From Coriobacteriia bacterium (lineage in GTDB: Bacteria; Actinomycetota; Coriobacteriia; Anaerosomatales; SLCP01), in NCBI GenBank assembly GCA_007121015.1, contig SKMN01000020.1:1-64000 (forward strand): 64,000 nucleotides of DNA, in the 5' to 3' direction. Below the pieces are notes generated by a model that saw only the letters and a list, made by a program, of their open reading frames with translations, was not told where the DNA came from and did not search any database. Made by a program: the position numbers and the translations under genes. Numbering within the stretch: position 1 is the first letter of the stretch; every line of letters begins with the position of its first letter. Shown here piece by piece: positions 20,201-29,800 of the stretch.

Positions 20201-20767
20201 CTCGACACCGTCCGCGGTACGCGAACGCAGGAGCGCGGTGTAGGGCTCCTCGGACTCAGTGCGCGCCGTCCCGTGCGTGTCGTGACAGCTGCTGCACTGC
20301 TTGGGCGAGGGTCCGTACGCCGAGGATCCAGGGGCGATCAGGTGCGTAGAGTCTTTCGTGAACGCGGACTGTACGTCGGTGCCGGACCCGAGGGCGTCGA
20401 CGCCGTGGCACGTGAAGCACAGAGCGGTGTCCCCGCCGTTCGGCTCTCCGTCAGCCGGCGGAGCGGCGATGACGAGCGCCGAACCGGTCGTGTCCCACGA
20501 CCCTGCTTCAGCGCGCTCGACGACACCCGGGGCGCTGTGGCCGCGGTGACACATCGCGCACGCTTCGGGCGTGTCGCCATAGACGACGTGGGGGGCTGTC
20601 GACGCGTACGCCGGCACAGCAGCCAGCGCTACGAAGGCTGCTGTGATGAGCACGCCCTCGAGCACCTTGCCCCATGTCCCCACAGCGGTGCTCTCGCTCC
20701 ACTCGCGGGCACCGTGACCATGCGTCATCGGCCACATCCGTCCTGGAATCGTCTCGACGAGGGCCAT
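17243..20767 (-). CDS. Giant secreted multiheme cytochrome c with central FG-GAP/VCBS-type beta-propeller (14 heme motifs)
   Basis: 1174 aa; 8 CxxCH at N-terminus, propeller repeats (e.g. LAAGDVNGDGLLQVAVANAG), then 5 CxxCH + 1 CX3CH and a C-terminal beta-sandwich-like tail. Confidence 0.92.
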   Translation of the reverse strand: MALVETIPGRMWPMTHGHGAREWSESTAVGTWGKVLEGVLITAAFVALAAVPAYASTAPHVVYGDTPEACAMCHRGHSAPGVVERAEAGSWDTTGSALVIAAPPADGEPNGGDTALCFTCHGVDALGSGTDVQSAFTKDSTHLIAPGSSAYGPSPKQCSSCHDTHGTARTESEEPYTALLRSRTADGVEFHAAEEYCATCHFEAREDNRFRGLGVYSDTAHYRLDISALGTDITCSICHESHGSAIAPLIRSEFTTPAAPAVAIIEANDRTLCYVCHEEADTVTTWDGKPVYSASSHGSTVATVAPLGEWASEDATRLAGECQSCHNPMGREDGRGGVIDALAEVEGRDLCYGCHNDTGPAATDFASMAVGPDLSGEEVVVVYDPENLPHAYGSLHVYTGVDEDAPRSLEGPRRYAPTAPEARSGSVAVAYGGIDGNGGTDLVVADPGDPGRLHVYRYDVLAGLASTPYSLEATASLVAVGDFVLDGSGLPEIAVVSADWDGSSTLRIYRYQEGSGLVRVDAPLGGPFDVGYDASGIATGDLGLGISDAQLVVTARSAEELTSPWEAHVMRQPDAATLATDTFPVADGARGPSIGPDLVSDGVDTGPGIVIAEADVAPPTISVYSAEGVLDDTYEVAAPAGSPRAWDTLVDGFMPGGGFGVAVAVRNEAGDSAVSIFGVSGGTLGDRSDVVTGERVSTSSLAAGDVNGDGLLQVAVANAGLFSRDVDQSVSPSVQSLHWNGSAFVRDEDLWAGGVELAGETPGIAVADLGPVGRSRHPASAIPGAHDSTEQGSFPRHAECVDCHNVHVADASTAPAPEVYGVLKGSWGYDPAGDTLKRGVDYEYETCFKCHGPASWGGSPRDVAAEFDSTEPSSSAHPVMSEHDVTEAQIHCVDCHGNAEAEAVPPAAPRGPHVSPASPLLSSAILGILPGDGGMLCYGCHDYGVYHDDAEGSEFYDATTGAQLHSRHVSDFGLSCQTCHTNHGSVNRYLIRTDVDWVDAANGGACFTSCHLGSTANAYSRVVGTLLPTSVTAVDGFGAGTSGGIEELTGEGEPETPDGEYFIAYEKQGSNAMRVEVGFESVTSTPVGFRIWGRYDPAGVGLGHNVNVEAWDYDAPGWVVLGMLPTASIDGMYTYPLADDSFVSGGQELRIRIDHTSGGHEDHALYLDTVWLQY

Positions 20768-20805
20768 GCCGGGACCCCCGGAAATCCACCCGACCAGTAT
20801 ACCTG

Positions 20806-22392
20806 TTACCGTCGCGTGCCGCGACTGCCGCTACCCGACCGGCGAGCCCTCCGCTCCATCTGGTCCGATCCGTGCTTCTTCGGCGGGAGCGCGAACTCCT
20901 CCACGAAGCCGGCGACGTCGAGCAACTCCACTCCGCGAGCACCGGCGACAGTCGCCAGCATCGGGTCGCCGGTAAGCAGGACGTGGTGCCTGAGCGCGAG
21001 CGACAGCGTCTCGGAGTTCGCGTCTCCAAGCTCGTAGTCGCGTGCGATCTCCACGACGTCAGGGTGCGAGAACTCCGAGACCTCCGCGCGTGGCCCGGGT
21101 CGCCGGGGAGCATTCCTGGCGACCGTCGGAGTGAGGACGAGACGGACGCGGCGCCACTCCCATGCGGGATCGACAGATGCACGCAGCTCCTCGAGCGCCT
21201 CCCGCGAAACCACCACCCGGACCGGGCGGACGAACCACACGAGTGCCAGGGGCGCAAGCAGAAGGGGACCCGAGAGAAGACCGAGCCAGCTTGGACCGCC
21301 CTCCCACACGAGTGCGGCCAGACCACGCGCGTCGGGCCACTCGTACACCTGGATGCGAGCGTTGCCGGTGTCGGCGACGAATAGCGCAGTCTCGGTGACT
21401 GCCACATCGTTGGGGAACTGCAGCATGCCGCCCCCGCTCCCCGGCCCACCTACCCTACCCACCTCGGACCCGATGTCGCTCACGAGCACCACCTCGTGTG
21501 AGAACGCATCGATGAGCGCGAAGTGCGGTCGGGAGCCGGGTTCGCCTATCTCGAGCCTCGCAAGCCCCCGCACGAGCCGGCCGAGGGGCACCGAGCGCAC
21601 CACCTCGCCCGCACTACCGAGCTCGACGAGGCGGCGATTGTTGCTGTCGGCCACCCAGACCCGCCCCTCCGAGGCGACGACGGCGTTGGGGAAGTCGAAC
21701 GCGACCGACGGGGTCGTCTCCTCGGCCGCCTCCACGGAGGGAACCACGCCGAGCACCTCGCCCCCACGGCTCATGTGCCAGACCCGGTGTTCGTCTGCGA
21801 CGTCCGTTACGTAGATACTGCCGTCGTCGGCGCGAGCGACTGCGATCGGAGCCCAGGCCTCGACCGCAGCCGACTCCTCGGCAAAGCGGCCGACCGGGGT
21901 CACGGTCTCGACGAACGAGCCGTCGAACCCGAACACGAGGAGTGCGCGAAGCGAACGATCGGTCACGAGCAGCTCGCGGGCGTCCTCATCCCCGGCGAGA
22001 TAGAGGGGGACCTCGAGGCGGTCGTCGCCGATGACGCCCTCGAACGCGCCCCCCTCCCGGAAGACGGCCACGTGACCGGCGAGCGAATCGGCGACGTACA
22101 CCGTGCCGGCGATGACAGAGACGCCGACCGGCCGGCGCAGAGCGCTCTCGCCGGTGCCGGCGAACCCGTACGCGAACACGGGAGCCGATACGGCGGGTGT
22201 CGTTTCGGGCGCCGGTGCGCCCTCGGCACGTCCTCCCAGGATGCGCCTGGCGTCACTCGAGACGCCGAGGACACCGATGGCGAACAGGACACACACTGCG
22301 GTCACGAGCACGCGCCTGCGTCGACGCAGCCCCGGTAGCCGGGTAGCCGGCCCTGTCCGAGAAGCGCCGGGCGCGGGAGCGTGACCGCTCAC
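20806..22392 (-). CDS. NHL-repeat beta-propeller membrane protein with cytoplasmic PIN-like C-terminal domain
   Basis: NHL repeats (RRPVGVSVIAGTVYVADSLAGHVAVF; LQFPNDVAVTETALFVADTGNARIQVY), TM LLSGPLLLAPLALVWFV, tail with SETLSLALRHHVLLTGDPMLATVAGARGVELLD. Confidence 0.78.
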   Translation of the reverse strand: MSGHAPAPGASRTGPATRLPGLRRRRRVLVTAVCVLFAIGVLGVSSDARRILGGRAEGAPAPETTPAVSAPVFAYGFAGTGESALRRPVGVSVIAGTVYVADSLAGHVAVFREGGAFEGVIGDDRLEVPLYLAGDEDARELLVTDRSLRALLVFGFDGSFVETVTPVGRFAEESAAVEAWAPIAVARADDGSIYVTDVADEHRVWHMSRGGEVLGVVPSVEAAEETTPSVAFDFPNAVVASEGRVWVADSNNRRLVELGSAGEVVRSVPLGRLVRGLARLEIGEPGSRPHFALIDAFSHEVVLVSDIGSEVGRVGGPGSGGGMLQFPNDVAVTETALFVADTGNARIQVYEWPDARGLAALVWEGGPSWLGLLSGPLLLAPLALVWFVRPVRVVVSREALEELRASVDPAWEWRRVRLVLTPTVARNAPRRPGPRAEVSEFSHPDVVEIARDYELGDANSETLSLALRHHVLLTGDPMLATVAGARGVELLDVAGFVEEFALPPKKHGSDQMERRARRSGSGSRGTRR

Positions 22393-22396
22393 GTCG

Positions 22397-23290
22397 TCAC
22401 TGTCCCGCGATCGCTCTCGCAGCCGCGATCATCGCGTCCTTGTGTTCGGCGGGGTTGTCCGAGGTCGTGTAGAACTCCAGCGAGACCATGATGCCACGGT
22501 CGAGCATGCCGAGGCGGACGTAGTTGGGGCGCGTGCCGATATAGCCCTCCAGGCTGCCGATGGAGATATCCTCTCCCGCCGTGGGGAAAGGTCGCCGGAC
22601 ACGCTCGTCGAGCATCCGCCGTGCGTGTGCGATGTCCCCGAACTGCTCGACCTCGACAGAGAGCTGGACGATCGAGCCCTGCTGCTCCGGAAGGTAGTCG
22701 CGGAAGAGCACGAACGGATCGGACGTGACCGACTGGCCGACGAAGCCGGGGATGCGGTCGGGGATGTAGTGAGTGAGGTTGGCGATGGGCCCTACCGGGT
22801 CTTGCCCACCCGTGTCGCCACCTGGCGTCTGGTCGCCCGATCCGCCGGGCGAACCGCCGCCGGCAGACCCGCCGGGAGTGCCGTTACCGGGTGCCGTCGC
22901 CGCGTCCCCTGACGAGCCGTCCCCGCCTGCGCGCAGACTGGCGAGCCGCGAACTCGTGTTCCTGAACGAGGGGTCTTCCTCGGCGATCTCCTCGAACGCG
23001 CGCTTCGCGGCCTCGAGGTCGCCAGCGGCGAGCGATCGCTCGGCCTCCTCATAGAGGGCCGCGAGTTTCTCGTGGAAGTCGCACGTGATCACGCGGGTGG
23101 TCACGCCGTGGTCGGCGACCTCGTCGGCGGGCACCTCCCGCAACTCGACCGTGTCGGAGACGACATGCCCCTCCGTGCAGAGGACGATCTCGCCGGTCTC
23201 GACCTGTACCATCTGCTTGCTGCACCCTGGCGCGACGAGCATGACGGCGACGAGCGCCGCGGCCATCGTCGTGGTGATCAAGTGCCTCAT
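22397..23290 (-). CDS. Predicted lipoprotein with TPR-like segment and Gly/Pro-rich linker
   Basis: Lipobox-like VMLVAPGC; linker GNGTPGGSAGGGSPGGSGDQTPGGDTGG. Confidence 0.75.
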   Translation of the reverse strand: MRHLITTTMAAALVAVMLVAPGCSKQMVQVETGEIVLCTEGHVVSDTVELREVPADEVADHGVTTRVITCDFHEKLAALYEEAERSLAAGDLEAAKRAFEEIAEEDPSFRNTSSRLASLRAGGDGSSGDAATAPGNGTPGGSAGGGSPGGSGDQTPGGDTGGQDPVGPIANLTHYIPDRIPGFVGQSVTSDPFVLFRDYLPEQQGSIVQLSVEVEQFGDIAHARRMLDERVRRPFPTAGEDISIGSLEGYIGTRPNYVRLGMLDRGIMVSLEFYTTSDNPAEHKDAMIAAARAIAGQ

Positions 23291-24744
23291 CGTGTTCGAC
23301 CTCCTGGTGACCTCACGGCTATCCCGCGCGAACCTCTGTCCCGCACCGTCCGGTACACCGCTTGCGCGACCAGGGCCGCACTCGCGATGCCGAGCGCCGC
23401 GACCTGCGCGTCGACAGGTACGGGCTCGAACACGATGTTCGCATACTCCGTGCCGTAATCGTGCTGTACCTCCGAAGGAATCCACGATATCCACGTTTGT
23501 AGGGGCGTGAATCGCACCCACGCGTACGCGAGGGCGCCCGTCGCGCCACCCGCCACCGCCGCCCACGCACCTGCGAGCGACATGCGTTCGGCCCACGAAG
23601 CCAGCGCGAGCAGGGCGACCGCGAGGACGACCCACCCGCCGACCGTGCGATACCCATCGAGCGTGAAGTTCGCGAGGAACGCCGCTCCGTCCTGCGTGGT
23701 CCCGGTGGAGGTGCCGGCGACACCGGGAGAGCCCATAGCGAACAGCGCCACCGCGACCGACGCCGCAGCGACGACGATGCCCGCCCTGCGGAGCCAGCCG
23801 GCAACATCGCCTGATCGCCGGGTGGGTGCCGGCTGGAGAGCCTGCGTGACCGGAGTCCGCGACGACGCGAGTGCCACGAGGACCGCACCACCTACAGTGA
23901 AGGTCGCCCATCCAGCCGCGTCGAGCAGTATCGGCCGAGGACCGAACACGCCGGTAGCTTCTTCGACGAAGAGCAGCGCCGTGATAGCCGAAGGTGTGAG
24001 CAGGTATGCCGCGCCGGCCGCGTGAGTCCCGACGCGTCGTGCGACCTCTACCGTCAACGCGAACGTGAGCCCTCCGGCGGCGAAGTACGGGAGCGCCTTC
24101 GACGGGGCCGCGAGAGACGCGACGTCACCTCCGGTCTGCGCGAGCGACCACACGAGCGCTCCGAGGAATGCCGCTCCCGCGGCAGGCAGGTAGACCGGAC
24201 GTCTTCCGTGTGTCATCGCCATGCGGGCGATCACCATCACCGCCACCGCGAGCAGTACGCCGGCTGCGATCATCGCTGCCTCGCGATCCGGGTACCTGAC
24301 GAGAAGCGAGAACGAGCTCGGCCGCTCCCAGTTGCCGAGGACCCCCATCGCTCCCGCCGCGCCGAGCACCGCGGCGGCGACCCACACCGGCCTACGCGAC
24401 ACGACCGCAGCGGCGATCATGAGCAACCCGCCTGTGACCGCAGTCGTCCAGAACACGACGACAGCGCCCGGTGGTACGTCCGTAGCGCGGTTCGCGAGCA
24501 CGAAGGCGGGTGCGACCGCGCTTCCAAGGATGCCCGCCGCCGCTACGAGGAGTCCGTCCCGCGCGCCGAGGGCCTTCAGGTCTGCCCGCCGAGGAACCCC
24601 GCCAAGGACCCCGAGGAACACTGCAGCGGCGAATGTGACACCCAGGAGAAGCGACGGGGTGGTCGTGAGAGCTACGACCGCCGTCTGGAAGACGAATGCG
24701 GCAGCCACGGACAGTCCCAGCAGGAGCCACAACACGGCGCTCAC
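23287..24744 (-). CDS. Polytopic membrane protein of unknown function
   Basis: Many hydrophobic segments; overlaps the lipoprotein start (ATGA-type coupling). Confidence 0.7.
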   Translation of the reverse strand: MSAVLWLLLGLSVAAAFVFQTAVVALTTTPSLLLGVTFAAAVFLGVLGGVPRRADLKALGARDGLLVAAAGILGSAVAPAFVLANRATDVPPGAVVVFWTTAVTGGLLMIAAAVVSRRPVWVAAAVLGAAGAMGVLGNWERPSSFSLLVRYPDREAAMIAAGVLLAVAVMVIARMAMTHGRRPVYLPAAGAAFLGALVWSLAQTGGDVASLAAPSKALPYFAAGGLTFALTVEVARRVGTHAAGAAYLLTPSAITALLFVEEATGVFGPRPILLDAAGWATFTVGGAVLVALASSRTPVTQALQPAPTRRSGDVAGWLRRAGIVVAAASVAVALFAMGSPGVAGTSTGTTQDGAAFLANFTLDGYRTVGGWVVLAVALLALASWAERMSLAGAWAAVAGGATGALAYAWVRFTPLQTWISWIPSEVQHDYGTEYANIVFEPVPVDAQVAALGIASAALVAQAVYRTVRDRGSRGIAVRSPGGRTR

Positions 24745-24783
24745 GGCTATGTCTCCCGTTCGTGAGGGAACCGTAGCAGAAGA

Positions 24784-24812
24784 GGGAGGGCCGGGCTCAG
24801 CCCGACCCTCCC
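24784..24812 (-). terminator. Strong intercistronic hairpin
   Basis: Minus strand GGGAGGGTCGGGCTGAGCCCGGCCCTCCC, ~12-bp stem, between the 6-heme cytochrome stop and the next gene start; no T tract. Confidence 0.45.
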
Positions 24813-24851
24813 CTCGAGTGCGCTCAGAGCGCTCCCGATAGTCGTGCGATG

Positions 24852-26003
24852 CTACTTGTTGTGGCACTGCTGGCAGACACCACGGTTGTCGAGCCTCAAG
24901 AACGCGTTCTTGTTGCCCGGGTCCACGCCGCCGACGCCACTGTCGGGCTCGGGGTCGGTGGAGTCGAATACGTTCGCATAGCCTTCCATCACAGCGTCGG
25001 AACCGTGCGCACGGTGACAGGTCAGACAATCGATCCAGTCGGTTTCGCTACCGGTGGTCGAGAAGCTGTCCTGCGCGAGCGGCAGCACCTGGTCGGTGAT
25101 GATGAGCGAACGGGGGCCCTTGTAGTTCGCGAGCTCCACGTTCACCGGGTGACGGTAGCGCATGGTGTAGCCGAAACCGTCGTTGGCATCGTAGACGCTC
25201 GAGATAGCAAGGTCATCACGGTGGTACTGCGTGTGGCATGCCGCACACCAGGCGCTGATGCCGCGGGTCGGATCCTGAGCAGGAGCCTTCGCGTACATGG
25301 GCATGGTGTAGTTCGGCTCGTAGCCCGCCATCTGGGCAGCGCCAGGCTCGTGGAGGAGCCAGCCGTCCTCAGGATATCCGGGCTCGTTGGAGATCACGTA
25401 CGGATCCGGCACGAAATCGCCAGGCGTAGGCTCGGTGTAGCCACCGACAGTCACGCCGTTGACGATGTCCTTGAGCAGGCGGTAGTTCGAGCTACCGTGC
25501 ACGTCGTGGCACGAACCGCAGCTCATCGCGATCAAGCCGCCGTGACCAGTGGAGATGATGCCGTCGCGACCAGTGTCGCCGCCACCCCACGCGCCCCACG
25601 AGCTACCGTTGAAGGTGTGCTTGTTCTGCCCGACGACATGGTCGCCGAATGCACCGCTGTTGAGCATCATGCCCGTCGTGCCGTAATCAGTACCTTCGTA
25701 GATACCGTCGACGACGTTGGTGTCAGCACCTGCAGCCGCCTGACCGTGACACGTGAAGCAGAACTCGTAAAGCTCTGTCGCGGTCGACAGCAGCAGCGCG
25801 CTACGCTGCTCGCCGTCGTTGTTGGTCCACGTGATCGGGCTTGCCGCAGTATGTGCCCTGTGGCAGCCGGCGCACGCATCGGTATCCATGGAGTAGCCGC
25901 CATGAGGCCCGAAGTTCGCGAGCGCGATACCAGGGGTGAGGAGCAGCACAGACGCGACTACGGCGACTGCGAGCATGATTGAAAGCTTCCGCATACCGAT
26001 CAC
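24852..26003 (-). CDS. Hexaheme c-type cytochrome (CxxCH family) coupled to formate dehydrogenase
   Basis: 383 aa, signal peptide, 6 CxxCH: CAGCH, CFTCH, CGSCH, CAACH, CLTCH, CQQCH; start overlaps stop of the FDH beta gene. Confidence 0.92.
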   Translation of the reverse strand: MIGMRKLSIMLAVAVVASVLLLTPGIALANFGPHGGYSMDTDACAGCHRAHTAASPITWTNNDGEQRSALLLSTATELYEFCFTCHGQAAAGADTNVVDGIYEGTDYGTTGMMLNSGAFGDHVVGQNKHTFNGSSWGAWGGGDTGRDGIISTGHGGLIAMSCGSCHDVHGSSNYRLLKDIVNGVTVGGYTEPTPGDFVPDPYVISNEPGYPEDGWLLHEPGAAQMAGYEPNYTMPMYAKAPAQDPTRGISAWCAACHTQYHRDDLAISSVYDANDGFGYTMRYRHPVNVELANYKGPRSLIITDQVLPLAQDSFSTTGSETDWIDCLTCHRAHGSDAVMEGYANVFDSTDPEPDSGVGGVDPGNKNAFLRLDNRGVCQQCHNK

Positions 26004-26863
26004 CCCTCTCTCATTCCGACGGACTCTTCCATGTTCGCCTGACGGCGAGCGATCACCGCGAGCAGTCCGCCCGCAAGGAGCGTCGGCACGAGTGCCGCCT
26101 TGGCGAACGGGCCTGTGAGCAGATTCGACATCATCGGCGTCACGTGATCCTCGATGTAGGGATCCGCCTTGGGCTGGATGATGATCGCCCTTCTGCTCGC
26201 CCAGAACACACTACCATCACCCTGCGCGGAGATGAACTCGTTCGCAGGATCGTTGATGTAGGCATGCACGTTCTCGCGCGTGTCCCACTTCATGGCATTG
26301 GCCGGGCACGTGTACACGCAGCTCGGCTCGTGGTCCATCTCAGCGACGTGAGCAGAGTCCGGTAGGTTGTTGGAGTTCATCGGCAACGGGGTACCGTAGG
26401 TCGAATCGAGATCGGCGTCGGCTCCGGCGCGACCCCAGCACAGGGTGCACTTCCACGACTTGGCGGTGGGGAACTTGTCGCTTCCCTCTCCGATCTTCGG
26501 GTAACCGGAACGGTTACAGTCGAGCTGGCACTGATGGACACACGTGACGCCAGCCGCGTTCGTTCCTCCGGGATTGCAGAGGTTCGGGTCGATCGACACC
26601 GCACCGTTGCCCTCCTTGGCAAGCGCGTCGAAGGGACAGCGCTTCACGCAGGGCGGATCGGGGCAGTGCCAACAGCTGAACCTGATGAACGGACCGTTGT
26701 CCACGCGCTTCTGAGACTTGATGATGATCCGCACGTCCGGGGCCACCTTGTGCACACCCGGGTTCTCGGCCTTCATCATCCACGTACGCTTGCAGCTGAT
26801 GACGCACCCGTTGCACCTGACGCACCTGTCGACGTCCTGGAAAATCGCCATAAGGTTACTCAT
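26000..26863 (-). CDS. Formate dehydrogenase beta (4Fe-4S) subunit with C-terminal TM
   Basis: CVRCNGCVISCKRTW, CWHCPDPPCVKRCPFDAL, CTLCWGRAG, CVYTCPANAM clusters. Confidence 0.9.
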   Translation of the reverse strand: MSNLMAIFQDVDRCVRCNGCVISCKRTWMMKAENPGVHKVAPDVRIIIKSQKRVDNGPFIRFSCWHCPDPPCVKRCPFDALAKEGNGAVSIDPNLCNPGGTNAAGVTCVHQCQLDCNRSGYPKIGEGSDKFPTAKSWKCTLCWGRAGADADLDSTYGTPLPMNSNNLPDSAHVAEMDHEPSCVYTCPANAMKWDTRENVHAYINDPANEFISAQGDGSVFWASRRAIIIQPKADPYIEDHVTPMMSNLLTGPFAKAALVPTLLAGGLLAVIARRQANMEESVGMREG

Positions 26864-26877
26864 CGTTCACCACCTCC

Positions 26878-29800
26878 TTACATCTTCTCGATTCGGCAGA
26901 GACAGGCCTTGTACTCGGGGATCCGAGTGTTCGCATCGAACGAGTCGATGCACAGGTCGTTCGCACGCGAGCCAGTGGAGAGGCCCTTGTCACCCCAGTG
27001 CCATGGAATCGCTACGACGCCGACTCCGACGCGCTGGTTGGACTCGGTACCGACGCCCACGCGGGCGATGAAGCCCTGCGAGAAGCCGGAGTCCGTGTGA
27101 GGCGAGGCGGGATCCAAGAGATCTCCCTGATTAGCCGTGTCGGCACGTGCGGTGATCACGTTGATCATGTCGCCGGACTGGATGCCGAGTGCGTTCGCGT
27201 CGACCGAGTTGATCTCGATCCACGGGATCGGCTCACGCTCGACGTTCCACGCGTTGTTCCGCGTGATAGGTCCACCCTGGAAGTGCTCGACGCACCGGAT
27301 GGTGGTGAGCACGAGCGGGTAGTCCGACGGATCCTTGCGGTGGGTCGCAGGATAGTCCGCGTCGTTCGTTGCGACATAGCTGGGCTCGTAGGCTGCTCCG
27401 GTGGCAGCGGTACCCGTGTGGATCAAGTCCCACTTGGCAACGCCGCGAGTGTTGCGGCCAAAAATGGTCAGCATATCCGGGTTCTTGACCTCGAGCGGCG
27501 TCTCGTAGGGCTCCACGTGCGCAGGGAAGCGGCCGGGGAGTCCGACCGAGTGCACCGGGCTCGTGCCTGCGTTGTCCGGCATGTCTGAGAGACCGTGCAC
27601 CAGTCGCCAGTTGTTGTTGGCGTAGCTGATGGTACCGGGCTGCTGGCAGACGAAGAGGCGCGCGCACCTGTCGGGACCCTGATAGCCGTCGCCGACATCG
27701 CCAGGGACGTCGCCGTTGTTGTAGAGCACGCGACGGTTGACGAGCCACGAGTAGCCCCAGCCGGGATAGGCGTAGGTGCCGTTCGGGTCGGCCGTCGCAC
27801 GCTGCTTGGACCGGTTGGCACACAGCCACGGATCCTGACCGGTATGCAGGCGAGCCGTCTGTGTCAGGTCTGTGTTGTACGCATCGAGATACAGCCACAT
27901 CGTACCGCCGGCTGCAGGCACGGGACAGCACTGCTTGTAGATGTTCTCCGCGACGACCTCCGAGCCGTACACGGTATCCATCTCGGGTGCGTCCTTGTTC
28001 GCGTACCACATCTCCGTGACCGCGCTGACCTCCTCGAAGGCGGCAGCGTCAGCCGGGCTCCAGCCGTACTGGTCCCTGTAGAGCTTGTTGTAGACGACAC
28101 GCGCGTCGGTGACGTCCCAGCCCAGGCCGTCCCAGACGTCCTTGATGTGGCTGAATCCATCAGCGAGATCGACCGCGTACGCGAAGCGCAGCAGGAGTTC
28201 GAGATCGGACCTGCTGTTGCCCTTGGGCGGACACGCACGCTCGCGCCACTGCAGGACACGGCCGGAGTTCGCAACGCTGCCTGCTTCCTCGGCGTGCGAG
28301 CATGCCGGGAAGAGGTACGTGACGCCGCCCGCCTTGCGGTCGACCGCGGCGGTCTCCGTCTCGAACATGTCGGTAACCACGAGGACGTCGAGTTCCCTGA
28401 AACCGTCACGGATAGCCGACTGGTTGGGCTCGGTGACCGCAGGGTTCTGGCCCCAGACGACCATGCCGGTGATATCGCCTGTAGACGCTTTGCGGAACAT
28501 GGTGATGTGATCATCGCCGTTGTTCTTGGGCCACAGGCTGTAGATCGCGTCGACGACCGCACGCTTGGCGTCGTTGGCGTCCCGCTCGGCCTGGTTCGTG
28601 GCACGAGCGTAATACGTCATGTCGTTCACGGTGGCCCAGTCGCCGAACCAGTTGAGCGTCATGTTGTAGAAGCCGTCGGCCTGAAGTGCGAGTCCGCCCT
28701 TGATGCGATAGGCGTCGTCGTACGCCAAGGCATACGTGTCGGGCGCCTGGAAGTCCGCGAACCGAGTGGCCTGACCCCACAGCTTGTCGGTGTACTGACC
28801 GAAGGTGACTCCTTGTCCCGGGTTACCGGAGTAACCGGGGATGAGGTGCTGGAGCACGCCCATGTCGGTCGAGCCCTGCACGTTGTGGATACCGCGGAGA
28901 GCGTTGATGGCTCCGCCTGCACGACCGACGTTGCCGGTCAGGATCTGGAGGTTGGCGAAGGTCTTCACGTTCTGGGAACCGTGAGTGTGCTGCGTGAGGC
29001 CCATCGCGTACATCATCTGCGTAGCGCGATAGTTCTCGAAGTCCCGCGGGTCTTGGGACCCGACGACCGAGTCACCCGTGAGAGCCGAGCTCGTCATTCG
29101 GCTGTGGTCCACGAACGCCTGCGCGACGAACGCGATCTCCTCTTCCGTGACGCCACATATCTCGGCAGCCACATCGAGAGTATACGGCTCGATGTGCTCC
29201 TTGAACTTACTGAAAACGGTCCCCGGGTCCCTGAAGTCCGCCGCCTTCGCGGGCAGGTACTCGAAGTCGGTGGGATCGGTGCTCATATCGCGCTCGTAGT
29301 CCGTGCCACCAGCGTTCACGATGAAACGAGCATCGGTGTACCGGGAGCCCTGGATGCCTGCAGGCGTGGCGACTTCACCGTCGTTGCGGCGGAAGGCCTG
29401 GTCCTCCGTCTGGTTCATGAAGGCTACCCAGTTGTCCCTGACCGCCTGCGGCACGTTGCCCTCGACACCCTCGAAAAGACGGATGATCTGACGGGCGACC
29501 GCGTTGTTGAACGCGATGTCGGTGCCCGGACGGTGCCGGATGAACCGGCCGCCGTAGTTCTCCGCGAGCAGTGCGGTGCGCGACTTGCGAGGATCGATGA
29601 CGATCATGGTCGCAGCGGGACGCGTGTCGTGCGCCCGCATCACGTGCGCGGTCGCTGCAGGATGGTTCTCGACGAAGTTCGAACCCATGGCCACGAACAG
29701 CGTCGAGTTCGCCATGTCGGCCCAGTTGTTCGTCATAGCGCCTCGTCCGAATGCGGAGGCCAGACCGGCCACCGTGGACGAGTGTCAAATACGGGCCTGG

